NCBI GenBank assembly: GCA_016708955.1
Contig: JADJES010000003.1
Location: 124,001 to 188,000, forward strand
From: Nitrosomonas sp.
Lineage (GTDB): Bacteria > Pseudomonadota > Gammaproteobacteria > Burkholderiales > Nitrosomonadaceae
Direction: 5' to 3'
Length of the DNA stretch: 64,000 nucleotides
Part shown: piece after piece, positions 17,140 through 26,591 of the stretch
Numbering within the stretch: the stretch's first letter is position 1
How the letters are laid out: every line of letters begins with the position of its first letter
Program-made: the position numbers and the translations under genes
Notes under the pieces: generated by a model
The model's input: the letters and a program-made list of their open reading frames with translations, nothing else
Told to the model about the DNA's origin: nothing
Databases searched by the model: none

Positions 17140-17365
17140 TTAAACAATAAATAAACATGTTGTAAGAAATTTGTTGGGTCTCTGCACGGAATCAGTATTC
17201 AGGTTGGTTCTGATGAAAAAATATAGCTATCAATCAATTTGGCAGCGTATTCAAACTTGGATTTGCCTGGTATTTATGTAAATTGTGATGGTTTTGCAGC
17301 AGTGGTTATTGTCAGTAAACACTAAAGGAGGAATAGCATTTAATCAACATGGGCTGATTACAGAA

Positions 17366-18712
17366 TCAGTGCTGAGTTATAAAATAACCCGCTATGTTTC
17401 TTAAATCATCGAGTACCAGTGTGCCAGCAGCTAGCTGTAAGCGAAGATACGCGAGCAAATAATTATATCTTGCTTCTGCAAGATCGCGCCGAGCGGTATG
17501 TAATTGTTGCTGAGCATCTAAAAGATTTAAATTAATGCGTATACCACCCCGAATACTTTTTTGTGTCGCATCCACAAGTAGTTCTGCTGATTTGACAGCC
17601 AGTTCCAGTGACTCAATCCTTTTGACACCGCTGAGTAAAAGATTGTATTGCTTGCGCAGTTCAACCAGCACTTTATCCGTTATGGCGTCGAGATCTGCCT
17701 CTGCACGCGCATGATTAGCTTTTGCCTGAGCTGTGGTGGCACTTACGCGTCCGCCCGCATATAAAGGAATATTAACTTCTACGCCCACCGTGGCCAAATG
17801 AACCTCCTGATTGGCAGTAACAAATGTTCCTGCTTTGTTTCGCGTCAAACTGGCAACGAGATCTACACGAGGAGCATGGCCGGCGTGGCTTTTTCTGATT
17901 TCTTCCTTTCCGGATGTTACAGCATGGCGCTGTGTTACTAGTTCCGCATTACGCTCTAGCGCTAATGCATACCAGCTATCATAATCTTGCAGTTGGATGG
18001 AGCGAGAACTGAACATGTCAGACAGGCGATCCAGTCGGGCTATTTTATGTCCTACGATTGCTTCAAGCTTAAGCTGAGCTCCTTCCAGTTCATCATTGGC
18101 TTCAATAACGCGTGCTTGTGCAATGGCATGTTTGGATTGTGTTTCAAGCACATCAGTTGTAGTTCCTTCACCTTTTTGCAACATACGTTCATTAACGCGC
18201 TTGAGTTCTGAAAGGGATTCGAGTTGTGCCTCGGCAAGCCTTACGTGATCCTGTGCCAATAAAGTTTCAACATAGGCTTCTACCAACCGGACTACCAGCT
18301 GCTGACTACGTCCGGTAAATTTCGCGCGACTGGAGTCAGCTTGTGCTTTTCCCTGACGATAATTGGCGACAGCCTCCATGTTGATCAAGGGTTGGCGCAA
18401 ACTTAGGCTGCTTACTTGACTATCAAAATTGAGCGGTTGTGCGCCGGTTGCTCCAGCAGCACCCGATAACTCCCTTGTTCCAGTATTTTTACTTTGTGTG
18501 TGAGTGATTGATAAATTAGGCAATAAACTTGCTAAGCCGATAGCTTCAGCTTGTTGTCCTGCTTCATTCTCGTAGAACGCAGAGCGGTAAGTTGGATCAT
18601 GTTCTAATGCAGCTTCGTAAGCATCCAATAGGCTAAATGCATGTACCAGGCCAGCCTGATTAAATAGAACGATAAAAACTAAAACAGAAACTTTCTTGCG
18701 AGTGGATATCAT
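17366..18712 (-). CDS. TolC-family outer-membrane secretion channel
   Basis: A 448-residue outer-membrane factor of a type I secretion system. The signal peptide is about 1-25 (…LVHAFS), followed by the two-fold repeated α-helical/β TolC architecture: FSLLDAYEAAL at the first helix, LRQPLINMEAVANYRQG at the first strand-helix junction, and NIPLYAGGRVSATTAQA in the second repeat. It trails the HlyD and ABC genes on the same strand, separated by 5 bases, so it is the third gene of the operon. Size is typical (PrtF/AprF/LapE class). Confidence 0.93.
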   Translation of the reverse strand: MISTRKKVSVLVFIVLFNQAGLVHAFSLLDAYEAALEHDPTYRSAFYENEAGQQAEAIGLASLLPNLSITHTQSKNTGTRELSGAAGATGAQPLNFDSQVSSLSLRQPLINMEAVANYRQGKAQADSSRAKFTGRSQQLVVRLVEAYVETLLAQDHVRLAEAQLESLSELKRVNERMLQKGEGTTTDVLETQSKHAIAQARVIEANDELEGAQLKLEAIVGHKIARLDRLSDMFSSRSIQLQDYDSWYALALERNAELVTQRHAVTSGKEEIRKSHAGHAPRVDLVASLTRNKAGTFVTANQEVHLATVGVEVNIPLYAGGRVSATTAQAKANHARAEADLDAITDKVLVELRKQYNLLLSGVKRIESLELAVKSAELLVDATQKSIRGGIRINLNLLDAQQQLHTARRDLAEARYNYLLAYLRLQLAAGTLVLDDLRNIAGYFITQH

Positions 18713-18717
18713 CGCGA

Positions 18718-20070
18718 CTACTCTTCACTTAAGGATGAGTGGGCGCGATCAAGGATCGGCTTGAATAAATAGCTCATTAATGACCGCTCACCTGTTTTAA
18801 TAAATATCTCTACCGGCATGCCTGCTCTGATTTGCTGGTCGGACAATTGTTTGATCCCTTCGGAAGTCACCTTGGCTTTCATGTTGTAATAGGGGAGGCC
18901 GGTTCGCTCATCCGTTAGGCGATCCGCGGATACCTGAGTCACGGTGCCCGGAATATTCGGTGTTTTCTTTTGATTAAGGGCAGAGAAAATCAGGTCTACT
19001 TGGAGATCGACATAGACTTTGTCAATTAAATGAACAGGTACTTGGCCCGTAATGACCAGTACATCATCACTTGGAACGATATCCATCAACTTAAATCCTG
19101 GCCCTATTACGCCACCTTCAGTAAACACATTCATGCCTACCACGATGCCATCGACAGGTGCTCTAACTTCTACGTTAGCCAATTCAAAATCTTGCCCGCT
19201 CAAACGGCTGCTAAGACTATCTGCTTCTCGCTGTATATCAGATAATTGCTGGCGTACTTCCTTTTGGTATTCCTGCTGCCGGTGAATGCGGCGCTGCTCC
19301 AATTCTGTTATCTGGCGTTGTGTGCGGCCGATATTGCCGATATCTGAGGAAATTTCTCCTGTTAGCTGTGAATAGGTACGTTCAAGATCCAGAACTCGGT
19401 TACGGGGTACAAAACCATCCTTGGCCAAGTCACGCAGATTTACAAGTTGTTCTTCCAAGAATTTTAACTGCTGGTTTTTACTGATCTTTGAAGCTTCAAG
19501 CCCGCGCAGTTGTACTTTCAGACCGGCAGAACCTTCATCGAGGGCAGCTATTTCATGTTGTAAGGCCAGCCTGCGCGATGTGAATAATTGATTTTGTATG
19601 ATGAGGTTATTGGCAACACGTGGATCATTTTGTAGTGATAGCAATTCCGCAGGAAATTTAATTTCATTTTTACCATCACGCTCTGCCAATAAACGTGCTT
19701 CCACTGCGCGCGCAGTATAAAATTGGCTACGGGTTATTTCGGCTTGGGCTTTGATCTGAACATCATTCATGCGTACTACTACCTGGCCTACCTTAACATG
19801 ATTTCCTTCTTTCACCAGGATGCGATCTATAGTGCCGCCGGTTTGGTGCTGTACCGCCTGGAGGTGACTGGCGACAGTGACTGTGCCTGAAATCGGTACA
19901 CCTTTGTCCAGCGGTGCGAATGATGCCCATAGAATAAATCCGCCAAAGCCTGCCAGAACAATCCACCAGCCAAGTTTGGTATGCGGTGTTTCATCAGTTT
20001 CGACCTTATGAGATAGTTCGACTGGAACGTCCTCGATAGGTGTCTTAGTGTCTTCAGCTACAAACTTCAT
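18718..20070 (-). CDS. Type I secretion membrane-fusion protein (HlyD/PrtE)
   Basis: A 450-residue periplasmic adaptor linking the inner-membrane ABC exporter to the TolC channel. One membrane segment lies at about 33-50 (LGWWIVLAGFGGFILWASF). A biotinyl-lipoyl half (…VQHQTGGTIDRILVKEGNHVKVGQVV), a long coiled-coil hairpin (about 110-290) and the second lipoyl half with VRAPVDGIVVGMNVFTEGGV follow. The β-barrel ends in the usual AGMPVEIFIKTGERS motif. It sits between the ABC and TolC genes in the same operon (60 and 5 bases away). Confidence 0.94.
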   Translation of the reverse strand: MKFVAEDTKTPIEDVPVELSHKVETDETPHTKLGWWIVLAGFGGFILWASFAPLDKGVPISGTVTVASHLQAVQHQTGGTIDRILVKEGNHVKVGQVVVRMNDVQIKAQAEITRSQFYTARAVEARLLAERDGKNEIKFPAELLSLQNDPRVANNLIIQNQLFTSRRLALQHEIAALDEGSAGLKVQLRGLEASKISKNQQLKFLEEQLVNLRDLAKDGFVPRNRVLDLERTYSQLTGEISSDIGNIGRTQRQITELEQRRIHRQQEYQKEVRQQLSDIQREADSLSSRLSGQDFELANVEVRAPVDGIVVGMNVFTEGGVIGPGFKLMDIVPSDDVLVITGQVPVHLIDKVYVDLQVDLIFSALNQKKTPNIPGTVTQVSADRLTDERTGLPYYNMKAKVTSEGIKQLSDQQIRAGMPVEIFIKTGERSLMSYLFKPILDRAHSSLSEE

Positions 20071-20130
20071 TAGTATCCTTGCTCGATGATCGATGCTTTC
20101 TCAATTTGTGATTGAACGGTGCGCTTTAGT

Positions 20131-21921
20131 TTATTCAGTTTTGGAGTTAACTACATGGGTAGTTTCAGTTATCTGACTCTGAGCAGCTTGTTTTCTGGCT
20201 TCTTGTTGTGCTAAAAGCGCTTGTTGTGCCTGCTGCTGCTGTTGAGCTAATGCTTCTAAGACCTGATTTGTCGGGCCAAACATCTTTGCTATGCCATCGT
20301 GTAATAATAACAGCTTGTTAGTTGCGCTGATGATACTGGTGCGGTGTGTGATCAAGACAATGGTTTTCCCACGTTTACGCAAATCAATAATGGCTGCCAG
20401 AAGCGCTTGCTCTCCCACATCGTCGAGGTTTGAATTGGGTTCATCGAGAACAATCAATGATGGATCATCATACATGGCGCGCGCCAAGCCGAGACGTTGT
20501 TTTTGCCCGCCAGACAGCCCTGTGCCGCCATCACCCAGCAGTGTGTCGTAGCCGGAGGGCATATTCAGAATCAATTCATGCACACCCGCCCGTTTGGCTG
20601 CCAGAATAACCTTATCCGCGTGCACTTCGCCGAAACGCGCGATATTCTCGGAAACAGTCCCGGCGAATAATTCAATATCTTGGGGCAAGTAACCGATATG
20701 CGGACCCAGTTCATCCTTGTTCCAAAGATAAACATCCGCGCCATCCAACCTTACTTTCCCTGCAGCAGCTGGCCATACACCAACTAGCAGGCGTGCTAAA
20801 GTGGATTTTCCCGATCCGCTCGGACCAATAATGCCGAGAACCTCACCGGCAGCTAGGGAAAAAGTTAATCCTTTGATAACAGCAACTTTGCCACCGGGCG
20901 GAGCCGCTGTAATATTCTCAACAGAAATAACACCTTTCGGTTTAGGTAGCGCCATGCCTGCTTCGCGCGCCGGATTTTGTTCGAGCAATTTAGTTAAGCG
21001 CTCATATGCACTCCGCGTGCTGCCAATTTGTTTCCACACACTGATTAATAATTGAACCGGCGCAATGGCTCTACCCAAAAGTATTGAACCGGCAATCATC
21101 ATGCCGGGGGTAATACTGTTATCTAAAACCAGTAAAGCACCTAAACCCAGCATGAGTGATTGCAATGCCACGGTAAAAGATTTAGACAGTGCGGTGACAA
21201 TGCCTGCTTTTTCACTCGCTTCGGCTTGTAAGTTAAGAAAACGGCTATGCAGTTTATACCAGCGTGATTGAATATTAGGCAGCATACCCATGGCCTCGAT
21301 CACTTCGGCATTGCGCAAATTATTGGATGCCACATTGGTCGAAGCGACTGCCATTGAATTTGCTTCGGCTAAAGGTTTGTGTGAGATTTTTTCATTAATA
21401 TAAGCCAATATGAATAATATGGTTGTACCAACTAAGGCGAAAGCGCCCAGAGCAGGGTGAAACATGAATATAACGAATAAATAAATTGGAAACCATGGTG
21501 CATCAAAAAAGGCGAATAATGCGTTGCCGGTTAAGAATTGCCGTAAATTGGTCAGATCTTTTAAAGCTTGCCCGGCATTGTTATTACCTTGTTTTAAATT
21601 TTCCTCAAAAGCGGCAGTATAGACGCGCTTATTCAATTTCATGTCGAGCTGAGCACCGACGCGAATCAATACAAAACTCCGCACATATTCCAGTGCACCC
21701 ATAAAAGCATAAGCACCCAGCATTATCAGTGTCAGCATTAACAGAGTCATTTCGTTGCGGCTGGTTAATACGCTGTCATAGAGCTGCAGCATATAAATGG
21801 CCGGCATGAGCATCAGCATATTGATAACTGCGCTAAAAACACCTATGTTTCTAAAGGTTTTCTTAAAGCTGGTCAACACCTGTGCTACTTCATTCTGAGG
21901 TGCTTCAAATTTGAATTTCAT
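20131..21921 (-). CDS. Type I secretion ABC exporter (PrtD-like)
   Basis: A 596-residue inner-membrane ABC transporter that energises export of a C-terminally signalled substrate. Six membrane segments occupy about 25-315. The ATPase has Walker A GPSGSGKST (about 365), signature LSGGQKQR, Walker B LIVLDEPNSNLD and the switch His in ITHR. It has no N-terminal C39 or C39-like domain, which fits transporters of RTX proteases, lipases and S-layer proteins rather than HlyB. A Gln/Ala-rich C-terminal tail (about 555-585) is unusual. First gene of the three-gene secretion operon; the RTX protein at 37487-40990 is the obvious candidate cargo. Confidence 0.95.
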   Translation of the reverse strand: MKFKFEAPQNEVAQVLTSFKKTFRNIGVFSAVINMLMLMPAIYMLQLYDSVLTSRNEMTLLMLTLIMLGAYAFMGALEYVRSFVLIRVGAQLDMKLNKRVYTAAFEENLKQGNNNAGQALKDLTNLRQFLTGNALFAFFDAPWFPIYLFVIFMFHPALGAFALVGTTILFILAYINEKISHKPLAEANSMAVASTNVASNNLRNAEVIEAMGMLPNIQSRWYKLHSRFLNLQAEASEKAGIVTALSKSFTVALQSLMLGLGALLVLDNSITPGMMIAGSILLGRAIAPVQLLISVWKQIGSTRSAYERLTKLLEQNPAREAGMALPKPKGVISVENITAAPPGGKVAVIKGLTFSLAAGEVLGIIGPSGSGKSTLARLLVGVWPAAAGKVRLDGADVYLWNKDELGPHIGYLPQDIELFAGTVSENIARFGEVHADKVILAAKRAGVHELILNMPSGYDTLLGDGGTGLSGGQKQRLGLARAMYDDPSLIVLDEPNSNLDDVGEQALLAAIIDLRKRGKTIVLITHRTSIISATNKLLLLHDGIAKMFGPTNQVLEALAQQQQQAQQALLAQQEARKQAAQSQITETTHVVNSKTE

Positions 21922-21998
21922 TTATCGATGCCATGATAGGGTGTAAGTCATTCAATATTGTAATGTACTGAATTAATTATGATTGCACATTTTTAGTT

Positions 21999-22877
21999 TT
22001 AACCAGGTAAGTCTTCGGCTGTCAGTTTAAACGATCTAGGGGAAAAGTTTAGATCCTGTTTTGCATCCGAGCAGTCAAATGTTAAATCCTGATTCATCCT
22101 TTCCGCCATTGCAGAGGTCCAATTGCGATAACGTGGCAGCCAGCTAAGGCCCCATGCCGCTATCTGAAAAAGCCAGAGCGGTACCGTTAACATGCGTGGC
22201 GGATGATTCAGTGCCTCAAATACGCGTTTAATCATTTCACGATAAGGTAAAGTTTCCGCGCCGGTTAGATTATAGGAACGATTAGTCAGGTTTAAAGTGT
22301 CTAGTGCCGTACAACATGCTGAAGCGACATCTTCAACGTGAATAGGTTGCCGCAATCCCTTGGCTGATCCCAGCAGTGGAAAGAATCCAAAGCGGCGGAT
22401 AAATCTTGCTATTTCTGTAATATTCTTATCGTGTCCGTATCCATAAATCAGTGTCGGGCGCAAAATAATCCATTTTACCCCATGCGTGGCTGCCCATGTT
22501 TGCACAAATTCCTCACCTTTTATCAATTGCTGCGCAATTTTTCGTTCGCTGGGGTCGGATGACTGATTCTTGGTGTAGCGGCTGGTGGAAGATAATACAA
22601 CAATCCGTCGTGCGCCAGAAACTGATATGAGATCAAAGTACCCAGGCAATACCCAAATGGGAGCGGCGCATATCCAAATGGGGATATTATTTTTTTCTGT
22701 GTCGGCTCTTAATTGTTTTGTTGTATCCAGCTGTTGCCAGGTGATTTGCGGGTGGCTTTGTGTAATAGGCCGACGAGAAAAAGCAGAGATCTGCCAATTG
22801 CTCTGTATCAATTGTTTCAGCAAGCATTCACCGATCAGGCTAGTTGCGCCGAGTAATCCGACATGTCGCTCACTCAT
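21999..22877 (-). CDS. NAD(P)-dependent epimerase/dehydratase (atypical SDR)
   Basis: A 292-residue Rossmann-fold protein of the extended/atypical SDR group. The nucleotide motif GLLGATSLIG is at 7-16, followed by VVLSSTSRY and the family's LRPTLIYGYG. It belongs with nucleotide-sugar or NDUFA9-like short-chain dehydrogenases; the exact substrate cannot be read. The start overlaps the end of the upstream glycosyltransferase by eight bases, so they are translationally coupled and probably act in the same glycan pathway. Confidence 0.85.
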   Translation of the reverse strand: MSERHVGLLGATSLIGECLLKQLIQSNWQISAFSRRPITQSHPQITWQQLDTTKQLRADTEKNNIPIWICAAPIWVLPGYFDLISVSGARRIVVLSSTSRYTKNQSSDPSERKIAQQLIKGEEFVQTWAATHGVKWIILRPTLIYGYGHDKNITEIARFIRRFGFFPLLGSAKGLRQPIHVEDVASACCTALDTLNLTNRSYNLTGAETLPYREMIKRVFEALNHPPRMLTVPLWLFQIAAWGLSWLPRYRNWTSAMAERMNQDLTFDCSDAKQDLNFSPRSFKLTAEDLPG

Positions 22878-23781
22878 GTTTTGGTTTCAGCAGCTTATAA
22901 CAATCTTCTAGCGAATAGCGTATCACAGTGATACCGAAGCGGAGCCATATGGCGAAGGTGACTAGCCCCATCAGCGCGCGTGGATACTGATGTTGAAAAA
23001 ATTTCCGGTAAAAACGCCGCATACCTTTATGTTTATGCCAAGCAACAAAGAATGGCCTGGAACGGCTGCAGGTTCCCTGAAAATGGGTAACCGGTGCATC
23101 CGGTACAAAAACAATTTTCCAGTTTTTCTGCTTAAATCGCATGCACCAATCCAAATCCTCGCAATGTAAAAAATAATTTTCATCCCAAGAATCGACATCA
23201 TCGATTGCTTCACGCCGCACCAGCATCAATGCGCCTGATATTGCTTCAACTTCCACAGGAGCTTGTGGTAATGGCTGTTTATCCAAATGAAAATCAAAGA
23301 ACAGCTGTGGCCAGTATCGCGCCAGGCGATATAGCCCAAAGGCGCGCACAAAAGCTCGCCACGGTGTGGGAATTGCACGCCGCCCGCCGCCTTGCTCGGA
23401 ACCATCCGGGTTAATCAGATAACCGCCGACCATCCCGATATGAGGGTCTGATTCCAATACCTGAACCATGCGCTGTAATGAGCCGGAGTTTAGAATGCAA
23501 TCTGGGTTTAGGAAAAGTATATAAGGGGAAGTTGCTTCTTGGTAGCCAAGATTACAGCCAGCAGCAAATCCTACATTCTTACTCAGCCTGATGATGTGCA
23601 AACGAGATTCTGCTGAAAGCTTAGTATCTAGATCCGACAGACTTGAATCTGAAGAAGCATTATCGACCACGATAACTTGTTGTGCTTTTTCCAGCACAGC
23701 AAGGATGCACTCTGTCAAAAGCAAACCGGCATTATGGTTAACTATGACAACTGATACAGGTTCATGCTTTGAAGTGTGCAA
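22870..23781 (-). CDS. Glycosyltransferase family 2
   Basis: A 303-residue GT-A glycosyltransferase, similar to rhamnosyl- and other O-antigen transferases. The N-terminal motif SVVIVNHNAGLLL is followed by VIVVDNASSDSS and a NPDC donor/metal site (…YILFLNPDCIL). An acceptor-side ED motif appears in the segment HCEDLDWCMRFK. One hydrophobic stretch near the C-terminus (about 270-290) suggests membrane association. It is coupled to the epimerase downstream and lies 45 bases after a broken glycosyltransferase gene. Confidence 0.92.
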   Translation of the reverse strand: MHTSKHEPVSVVIVNHNAGLLLTECILAVLEKAQQVIVVDNASSDSSLSDLDTKLSAESRLHIIRLSKNVGFAAGCNLGYQEATSPYILFLNPDCILNSGSLQRMVQVLESDPHIGMVGGYLINPDGSEQGGGRRAIPTPWRAFVRAFGLYRLARYWPQLFFDFHLDKQPLPQAPVEVEAISGALMLVRREAIDDVDSWDENYFLHCEDLDWCMRFKQKNWKIVFVPDAPVTHFQGTCSRSRPFFVAWHKHKGMRRFYRKFFQHQYPRALMGLVTFAIWLRFGITVIRYSLEDCYKLLKPKHE

Positions 23782-23826
23782 TTTACTTAAATCCCATACT
23801 GATCAATCGATAGGTTGGATTCAGAT

Positions 23827-24785
23827 CTATGGTTCCGTCCGGTGTGATTGGAAGCATTCGGGGAACTTTCCGCTTATTCCGCGTATTCCATGCCACAGCC
23901 CGAGAGTCATCATTCGGAAATTTGAAAATCGAGGTGGTATAAGAAGCGAGAAGAGTCCATATTTCAGCACCAGCCGATAGGCATCACTTAAAGTCCAAGT
24001 CAATGAAATATAACTTCTCTTGTAAAGCAAAAGGGCATTTCGGATCAAATAATAGTTGCGTAGCGGGCTATGCACCGGAATGATGCGCTTCCCGTTTCGC
24101 CAGGAAAACACGCGGTCTCCCAATGTATGGCTCATTTTTGCTGCACATACACCAAAACAATTATATTCCATGCTCTTTGCCCGTAGACACCATTCAACAT
24201 CCACATAGTCGATAAACAGAGAAGCATCCATCATACCGATAGTATCCAGGGCAGAAAGTCGAATCAGCATACCAGAGGTAATCAGAAAATCCACTTGATG
24301 AAGTTCATTTTCACCTTTTTTGCAGTTTATTCTGATGGATTTCAACCCCACAAAGCGGAAAAAAGGCGCTGGTTCTGGGTAACGCGGGTCATGGTATTGC
24401 GGCCCGACTGCTGCAATCCGTTCACCCCGTTGCAACAACTTTACTTCGCCGGCCAATAATTGTTCGATCATATCGGGAAAAGGGAGGCTGTCCTGATCGA
24501 AAAGCACCACATGGGTGATGTTGTTTTTTGTGCCCACCGGATTGCATGGTTGTGTGCTTCGGCTACGCCAAAATTGTCTGAGAGGGACAGGAAAACGATG
24601 TTTTCCTGTTGATGTGCTTCAATCCAATTGACACTATCCTTGGAAGAGCCATTATCCACAATAACGGTTACGGTCACTTGCTTTGTCAAAGCCAATAAAA
24701 GATTTTCCAGCTCGACGAGATCGGGGTGGTAAGTGACGACAACGGCGCAAATTGAGGAATGGGTTGTCATAGAACTATTTTTCAT
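23827..24785 (-). pseudogene. Rhamnosyltransferase-like GT2 split by a one-base deletion
   Basis: Two adjacent frames together make one GT2 protein of about 315 residues. The first (24785 down to about 24520) carries CAVVVTYHPDLVELENLL and VIVDNGSSKDS. The second (from about 24537 to 23827) carries HVVLFDQDSLPFPDM, SGMLIRLSALDTIG and the DYVDVEWCLRA motif typical of rhamnosyltransferases. The break lies in a run of six A on the coding strand; one more A would read …RWAQKNNITHVVLFDQDS…, the expected family sequence. It is either a real inactivating mutation, phase variation or a sequencing error. Start may be 24785 or the Met at 24770. Confidence 0.82.
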
Positions 24786-25429
24786 TCGGATTGACGTGCT
24801 TCCTGTGCCAAAGGTTTGCTGGGTTTATTGGGGATATCTGTTCGCTTATTTTCGTTAAATAAAACAACTCGTGTTTAGAATTTCAGCGGCAAAGGAGGTA
24901 AATTACCACAAGAAAATATGAAAGCTACAAAAAAGCTTGGAAAGGTAGCATAGAACGGAGGCTTCTGGAAAGAAATTTCCTTTCATTTCTGGAATCTGTG
25001 ATGGATGCGGAAGAGTATTACGTGAAGCGTATTTTTTGTGTATGTCCATGTTTGCAATCTCTTAATAAGATGTAAACATTGCTAATAAAAACACGCCCAC
25101 ATACAAAGCAGGCAGTGGGAATTTTGTCTGTCTGACTATCCTCAGACAGGTTCTTAGCATTAATCCGCCGGGGATTTTTGTTTGACACTCCATCTGATTT
25201 CCAGTAACTTCATCGCCTGATTCTTAGGCCGCACAATAGGCGAATCTGGAGTTCCAAGGTGATGATATTGCCGTCAACGCCATTTTAGTATGCCCTCGGC
25301 ACTAATCTTGACAGTAAAGCGCTCAGCAAGGTCTATCTCGGCAGTCCGTGTTACTCGCGGATCAACGACATTCGGGCCGCAAGTGCGTCATAATCGAATT
25401 TTACTCAATTAAACAACGACCCTTTGGAT
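24786..25429. other. Intergenic region with possible gene remnant
   Basis: About 640 bp between divergent glycosyltransferase genes. No complete gene is seen. Around 25329-25400, a plus-strand frame reads SKVYLGSPCYSRINDIRAAS before a stop, which looks like the end of a lost coding sequence. Nothing else is recognised. Confidence 0.35.
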
Positions 25430-26580
25430 ATGTTTGGCGAATTAATCAGAATCTATTATACATCGCGCCGCGTGCTGAAGAATGGCAGTACGAAGGTTTT
25501 TTTGGAAAGGGGGCTTGCGTACCTGCGCCACCGGAGTCTCGTATTCAAAGATTCCTTGCGTGGCAGACAGGTTTCTTTTAAGGACGTGCTATTTATTAGT
25601 GGCTGCTCACTGCCACACCCTACCCGCTACCGCGTCGATCATCAAATGGAACAACTGCACTTTAATGGAGTGGCTTGCGACAAGATTTGGTACCAGCTCC
25701 TCGAACCTGAGATGGCGCAGTGCTATCGTTGTTTTGTTTTCTTTCGCTGCCCCATCACACCGGAAATCGAGCGTTTCGTGTCTGAGGCGAGGCGATTGAA
25801 CAAGCGGGTTTTTTTCGATATCGATGACCTGGTCATCGATCAAAAATACACCCAGACGATTAAGTATCTTGATAGCCTGAGCAGCGATGACTTGACTCTG
25901 TATAACGATGGAGTAGAGCGAATGCAAAAGTTGTTGCGGCTTTGCGATGGTGCAATCACGACCACCACACGTCTGGCCACGGAACTTTTGAACTATGTGC
26001 CACGTGTATTTATCAACCGCAACGTCGCCTCTGAAAAAATGCTTGCCCTCTCACTTGCTGCCCTCAAGCGCAAGAAGCAGAGTTCTGGTTGTGTCGTTTT
26101 GGGTTATTTCAGCGGAAGCATTACGCATAATGACGACATTCGTATGATCGAACCTGTCCTGCAAAGATTACTCAGAGAAAATCACCATGTACATCTCCTT
26201 CTAGCAGGAGTGCTCACTATTCCACCACAGTTTGCCGAGTTCGGAAATCGAATTATTGTCGAATCTTTCCAAGACTGGACCGACCTTCCTGAGTTGATAG
26301 CTAAGGCCGATGTGAATCTGGTACCTCTCGAAACTTCCATTTTTAATGAAGCCAAATCGGAAAATAAATGGCTCGAAGCGGCTTTGGTCAAGGTGCCAAC
26401 CGTAGCGAGTAAACTTGGCCCCTTTCAAGAGATACTCGAGGACGGTAAGACGGGTTTTTGTGCGAAACCCTCGATGAGTGGTATGCCGTACTAACCAGAT
26501 TGGTTTCGTCCCCGGAACTTCTTGCCGACGTAGTAGAGAATGCGCACAAAAGGCTCTGGAAACACACATCACTGCTGTAA
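25430..26580 (+). pseudogene. Glycosyltransferase (GT4-like) with C-terminal frameshift
   Basis: The first 355 codons read VLFISGCSLPHPTRYRV, a FDIDDLVID motif (about 129-137), ITTTTRLATELL and a GT4-type donor half (…LVPLETSIFNEAKSENKWLEAA). In the run of five T near 26456-26460 the frame is lost and a stop follows at 26494. Adding one T restores GFLCETLDEWYAVLTRLVSS…, ending with TAA at 26578-26580, a normal C-terminus. Thus a single-base contraction removes about 35 residues. The ATG at 25430 is preferred over a TTG at 25424. A retaining sugar transferase acting in glycan assembly is inferred from the fold and neighbours. Confidence 0.78.
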
Positions 26581-26591
26581 CCGGCCATAAG

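Noticed and set aside
24520..24537. Programmed −1 frameshift at the A6 run of the glycosyltransferase
   Set aside because: The run is not in the right phase for an X-XXY-YYZ slippery heptamer; simple loss of one A explains it better.
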